Assembly (NCBI GenBank): GCA_947382645.1
Contig: CANDAE010000006.1
Span: 74,863 to 138,862 of the forward strand
Direction: 5' to 3'
Length of the DNA: 64,000 nucleotides
DNA from: Suilimivivens sp009774465
GTDB lineage: Bacteria > Bacillota > Clostridia > Lachnospirales > Lachnospiraceae
Shown: positions 60,735 through 64,000 of the stretch, in pieces
Position numbering within the stretch: the first letter of the stretch is position 1
Layout: the number at the start of each line of letters is the position of its first letter
The notes under the pieces: model-generated
Databases searched by the model: none
Told to the model about the DNA's origin: nothing
Seen by the model: the letters and a program-made list of their open reading frames with translations, nothing else
Made by a program: the position numbers and the translations under genes

Positions 60735-61229
60735 TTAAAAGGGATAAAGCTGTTTCCCCTTTTCTTTCAGCCATTTTTTGTACTGCCGGTATTCCGGGCA
60801 CATGCTTTCCACCAGATTCCAGAAATTTACCGAATGGTCCATGTACACCAGATGGCACAGTTCATGAATAATCACATAATCACACACCGGTTCAGGGGCC
60901 ATGATAATCCGCCAGTTAAAGTTTAAATTTCCTTTACTGCTGCAGCTTCCCCACCGGCTTTTCTGGTCTTTAATCCGGATAGTTTCAAAATGAACGGACA
61001 ATTTTGCTGCAAACTCCTCGGCCCTTTCTTCGATAAGACTTAAAGCTTCCTTCCGATACCACTTTTCTAAACATTCCCGTTTAAAAGCATAATCAGCCTC
61101 ATAAGGAACCCACATAAGAATCCGGTCCAAAACACATTTTACTTTTGCTCTGGAACGTTGTTCTCTTATCACATTTAATATCCGTTTTTCTCCCAGATAA
61201 AAAAGAATGTCTCCGTTTTCCAGTTTCAC
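60735..61229 (-). CDS. YgjP-like (M48-type) zinc metallopeptidase domain protein
   Basis: The 164-residue protein has the zinc site HELCHLVYMDHSVNFWNLVE (HExxH plus a distal His/Glu) near residue 120 and the family signature WGSCSSKGNLNFNWRIIMAP just before. This is the YgjP/WLM group, whose physiological substrate is unclear. The N-terminal half, usually longer in YgjP (total about 230), is shortened. The start is GTG, overlapping the tyrS stop by 4 bases (GTGA). Confidence 0.88.
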   Translation of the reverse strand: MKLENGDILFYLGEKRILNVIREQRSRAKVKCVLDRILMWVPYEADYAFKRECLEKWYRKEALSLIEERAEEFAAKLSVHFETIRIKDQKSRWGSCSSKGNLNFNWRIIMAPEPVCDYVIIHELCHLVYMDHSVNFWNLVESMCPEYRQYKKWLKEKGKQLYPF

Positions 61230-62449
61230 TTTAACAAAACCTTCCGGAAATTCTTCTTTCCTCTTTTTACAACAGCCCCTTCTCCGGCAAAGGTGTCCTT
61301 ATCAAAAGAAGCCTTCACATCTGTAATTTTTTCATTTCCAAGCATGACGCCGCCCTGTTCGATTGCCCGTCTTCCTTCCGAACGGCTGGAAACCAGACCG
61401 GATTTACACAGGACTGAAATCATATCAATTGCTCCTTCTGTAAAATCCTCTTCCGTAAGCTCTGTGGTTGGCATGTCTGCTGCAACGCCTGCACTGAAAA
61501 GCGCTCTTGCACTTTCTTTTGCCTTCACTGCCTCTTCTTCCCCGTGAACTAAATTGGTAAGCTCATAAGCAAGAATTTCCTTTGCCTGATTTAACTGGCT
61601 GCCCTCCCAGTGATCCATCTCTTCAATCTGTTCAAGGGGAAGGAAGGTAAGCATACGCAGACACTTAAGCACGTCTGCATCCGCCACATTTCTCCAGTAC
61701 TGGTAAAACTCAAAAGGCGTGGTCTTATTTGGATCAAGCCACACTGCGCCTTTCTGGGTTTTTCCCATCTTCTTTCCTTCCGAATTAAGAAGCAGGGTAA
61801 TCGTCATTGCGTAAGCATCCTTACCCAGCTTTCTTCTGATCAGTTCCGTTCCCCCTAACATGTTGCTCCACTGGTCATCTCCGCCAAACTGCATATTACA
61901 GTTATATCTTTTAAACAACTCGTAAAAATCAAAGCTCTGCATAATCATGTAATTAAATTCAAGAAAGCTTAAGCCTTTTTCCATTCTCTGCTTATAACAT
62001 TCGGCAGTGAGCATTCGGTTAACGGAAAAATGCGGCCCCACTTCACGCAGAAATTCAATATAATTAAGGTCAAGCAGCCAGTCGGCATTGTTGACCATTA
62101 AAGCCTTTCCCTCGGAAAAGTCAATAAACCGGCTCATCTGCTTTTTAAAGCATTCACAGTTATGATCGATGGTTTCCTTTGTCATCATGGAACGCATATC
62201 GCTTCTTCCTGATGGATCTCCCACCATGCCGGTTCCGCCGCCAATTAAGGCAATGGGTTTATTTCCTGCCATTTGAAGACGCTTCATAAGGCAAAGCGCC
62301 ATGAAATGTCCTACATGCAGTGAATCAGCAGTGGGATCAAACCCGATATAAAAGGTTGCTTTTCCGTTATTAATTAATTCTTTTATTTCTTCTTCATCTG
62401 TAAGCTGTGCCAAAAGGCCTCTGGCCTTTAATTCGTCAAAAATAGTCAT
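61226..62449 (-). CDS. tyrS: tyrosine--tRNA ligase
   Basis: The 407-residue class I synthetase has FYIGFDPTADSLHVGHFMAL (HIGH type), the Tyr pocket QSFDFYELF and GGDDQWSNMLGG, and the KMSKS equivalent GKKMGKTQKGAVWL. A C-terminal S4 domain (SEGRRAIEQGGVMLGNEKI) is present. ATG at 62449 has AAGGA 8 bases upstream. No T-box leader is visible; it is probably read from the transporter genes upstream. Confidence 0.97.
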   Translation of the reverse strand: MTIFDELKARGLLAQLTDEEEIKELINNGKATFYIGFDPTADSLHVGHFMALCLMKRLQMAGNKPIALIGGGTGMVGDPSGRSDMRSMMTKETIDHNCECFKKQMSRFIDFSEGKALMVNNADWLLDLNYIEFLREVGPHFSVNRMLTAECYKQRMEKGLSFLEFNYMIMQSFDFYELFKRYNCNMQFGGDDQWSNMLGGTELIRRKLGKDAYAMTITLLLNSEGKKMGKTQKGAVWLDPNKTTPFEFYQYWRNVADADVLKCLRMLTFLPLEQIEEMDHWEGSQLNQAKEILAYELTNLVHGEEEAVKAKESARALFSAGVAADMPTTELTEEDFTEGAIDMISVLCKSGLVSSRSEGRRAIEQGGVMLGNEKITDVKASFDKDTFAGEGAVVKRGKKNFRKVLLK

Positions 62450-62499
62450 TTCTGTTTCCTTTCTGTTCCCAATATTTGTCATGTCATTTATTATTTTTT

Positions 62500-63456
62500 T
62501 TAGCGCTCTTCCCTGAAATAGTTTAAGCCAAGTGCCGCCGGAAGATTCATTCTTCCCGATTTACGCATAGAACTGATTACCAGTACCAGTGCAGTGATTA
62601 AAAAAGGCAGCATATCATAAAAAGCAATGGGAAAAGGCAGCACACTTTGAGGGATATAATACTTTAACACGCGAAGTGCACCAAAAATAAAAGATCCCCA
62701 GATCGCATAAGCTGGCTGCCAGTTTGCAAAAATAACCAGTGCAACTGCAATCCATCCAAGACCGCCTACATTGTCGCTGATCCACACGCCTCCATTAATA
62801 ATCATTGAGCAATACACACCGCCAATGCCGCAGATTGCCCCGCCAAGAATGATATTTATATACTTAACTAAAGTCACTTTAATTCCTGCCGCATCCGCCG
62901 CACCGGGATTTTCCCCCACCGCCTTAAGACTTAAACCGGCCTTTGTATGGTTCAAATAAAAGGCGCAGGCCACTGCAATGGCAATTCCTATATAGACAAA
63001 GGGGCTGTAGGAAAATAACAGTTCTCCCACCACAGGCAGTTTGCCAAGTACCGGAATATTGCCGCCTCTCATGGCTGCGGTAATATTTTCTGGAAGCTTT
63101 AGCGTCCCTTCCGGACTTTTACTGAGTACAAAAATACCGATAAAATTGGCAAAACCAATTCCAAAAATCGTAAGGGTAAGTCCGGTTACATTCTGGTTTG
63201 CCATAAAGGTTACCGTCAAAAATGCATAAATCAGCGCACCCAGTGCGCCTGCCGCAGCACCTGCCAGTATGGCAATAAAAAAATTATCCGTATAATATCC
63301 TGCCATAAATCCGATGCATGCACCAATGGACATCATACCTTCCACACCTAAATTTAAATGTCCGGTTTTCTCTGTCAATATTTCTCCTACGGTTCCAAAA
63401 AGCAATGGAGTTCCGGCACCAACCGCCGCCACTAAAAATTTAATCAGCATACTCAT
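62500..63456 (-). CDS. ABC transporter permease, nucleoside-type (NupQ/YufQ-like)
   Basis: The 318-residue membrane protein of the BPD_transp_2 family has eight to ten helices. Signatures are GEILTEKTGHLNLGVEGMMSIGA and LSLKAVGENPGAADAAGIKVT, typical of the YufQ-like subunit of guanosine/nucleoside importers paired with a BmpA lipoprotein. It overlaps the next permease gene by 4 bases. The salvage enzymes further downstream fit nucleoside uptake. Confidence 0.88.
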   Translation of the reverse strand: MSMLIKFLVAAVGAGTPLLFGTVGEILTEKTGHLNLGVEGMMSIGACIGFMAGYYTDNFFIAILAGAAAGALGALIYAFLTVTFMANQNVTGLTLTIFGIGFANFIGIFVLSKSPEGTLKLPENITAAMRGGNIPVLGKLPVVGELLFSYSPFVYIGIAIAVACAFYLNHTKAGLSLKAVGENPGAADAAGIKVTLVKYINIILGGAICGIGGVYCSMIINGGVWISDNVGGLGWIAVALVIFANWQPAYAIWGSFIFGALRVLKYYIPQSVLPFPIAFYDMLPFLITALVLVISSMRKSGRMNLPAALGLNYFREER

Positions 63457-64000
63457 TTTGCGCCCTCCCTGTCCACTTCTGTTGTTTTCTTTCTAAATAA
63501 AAACCGGTATCGTATAAAAAATTCACATCCAAGAATAAAAAACAAAATGATGCCCTGCAGCACATCCGCACAGTCCGTAGACAATCCATAATTTGACTGA
63601 ACCACACTGCTTCCTTTTTCAAGCACACTGAACAGGAAAGAAACCAGTAAAATGGAAAAAGGATTAAGCTGTGCCAGCCATGCAATGATAATTGCAGTAA
63701 ATCCCACGCCTCCTGCAACAGAGGTTGTCAGGGTAATATCTGATCCTGTCGCCTGCAGCATACCTGCCATACCGCAAATACCGCCACTTAAAAACATGGT
63801 ACGAAGCACAATCTTTTTTACATTCATTCCCGCATACCTTGCAGTATCCTGACTTTCTCCCACAACACTGATCTCATACCCCTGCTTTGTATATTTTATG
63901 TAAACAAATATAACTACCACCAAAATAAGGGCAATCAGCCATCCAAACTGTATGCCGAATAATTTATCCAAAGATGCATTTTTATCAAATCTGGCAATCT
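63453..64000 (-). CDS. ABC transporter permease, nucleoside-type (NupP/YufP-like), partial at window end
   Basis: Only the C-terminal 180 or so residues are in the window; the frame is open to base 64000. YEISVVGESQDTARYAGMN and FTAIIIAWLAQLNPFSIL are typical of the YufP-like partner permease. The ATPase and substrate-binding lipoprotein should lie beyond the window edge upstream. Confidence 0.88.
   Translation of the reverse strand, partial: IARFDKNASLDKLFGIQFGWLIALILVVVIFVYIKYTKQGYEISVVGESQDTARYAGMNVKKIVLRTMFLSGGICGMAGMLQATGSDITLTTSVAGGVGFTAIIIAWLAQLNPFSILLVSFLFSVLEKGSSVVQSNYGLSTDCADVLQGIILFFILGCEFFIRYRFLFRKKTTEVDREGAK

Noticed and set aside
1..64000. Mobile elements, prophage, CRISPR arrays, tRNA or rRNA genes
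   Set aside because: No transposase, integrase, phage structural gene, regular spaced repeat or tRNA/rRNA-like sequence was recognised on either strand.

Overview
The window looks like chromosome of a strictly anaerobic, spore-forming, low-to-moderate GC Firmicute, most likely a Lachnospiraceae-type clostridium. The basis is gene content and synteny: the spore genes spoIVA and cotJABC, a GerA/SpoVAF-like germination protein, anaerobic ribonucleotide reductase (nrdD/nrdG), an [FeFe] hydrogenase, MinCDE together with MreBCD/RodA, soluble and membrane chemoreceptors, and AGGAGG-type ribosome binding sites. I see no tRNA, rRNA, CRISPR array, insertion sequence or prophage. Coding is dense, mostly on the minus strand, and no gap without a gene exceeds 300 bases.

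Layout. 1-1304 (+): end of an AI-2E-family permease, dtd and a small membrane protein, closed by a structured convergent intergenic region. 1458-7941 (-): cytidylate-kinase-like protein; rluD-like, lspA, aroB; sepF, yggS-type PLP protein and a HlyD-like membrane protein; a small P-loop protein. 8034-18352 (-): one long wall/shape/division array, radC-mreB-mreC-mreD-PBP2-minC-minD-minE-rodA-mgsA-D,D-carboxypeptidase. 18458-28050 (-): gtrA-like, an unrecognised wHTH protein, miaB, mutS, mutL, miaA and a YnbB-type PLP lyase. 28198-30190 (-): an ECF sigma factor with a likely autoregulatory promoter and a membrane partner with a repetitive extracytoplasmic domain. 30332-33193 (-): a Cys-rich small protein, a DUF5662 protein and a GH13 debranching-enzyme homologue lacking catalytic residues. 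33360-38458: DUF1292 (+), UvrD-like helicase, gltX and [FeFe] hydrogenase (-). 38589-42059: feoAB (-) divergent from cotJABC (+). 42181-45500: two divergent chemoreceptors, one soluble with a CZB domain. 45645-50295 (-): SpoVAF-like germination protein behind a hairpin that buries its Shine-Dalgarno site, then dut, nrdG and nrdD with a strong promoter overlapped by an NrdR-box-like site. 50468-57727 (-): a frameshifted aminotransferase, a WYL regulator, a 54-residue membrane protein, a membrane-anchored MutS-like ATPase, a Cache-type chemoreceptor and an amidohydrolase. 57739-64000 (-): nucleoside salvage (cdd, purine nucleoside phosphorylase), spoIVA, a YgjP-like metallopeptidase, tyrS and two permeases of a nucleoside-type ABC importer, the last cut by the window edge.

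The observations most worth following are the GH13 pseudoenzyme, the SD-sequestering hairpin before the germination gene, the membrane MutS-like protein beside a WYL regulator, the G7 frameshift in the aminotransferase, the NrdR/promoter overlap, the palindrome at the hydrogenase promoter, the methylglyoxal synthase with Glu in place of the catalytic Asp, and the large insert in PBP2. None clearly amounts to a new multi-gene system. Several short genes (cotJA, the 54-residue membrane protein) were found by direct reading.
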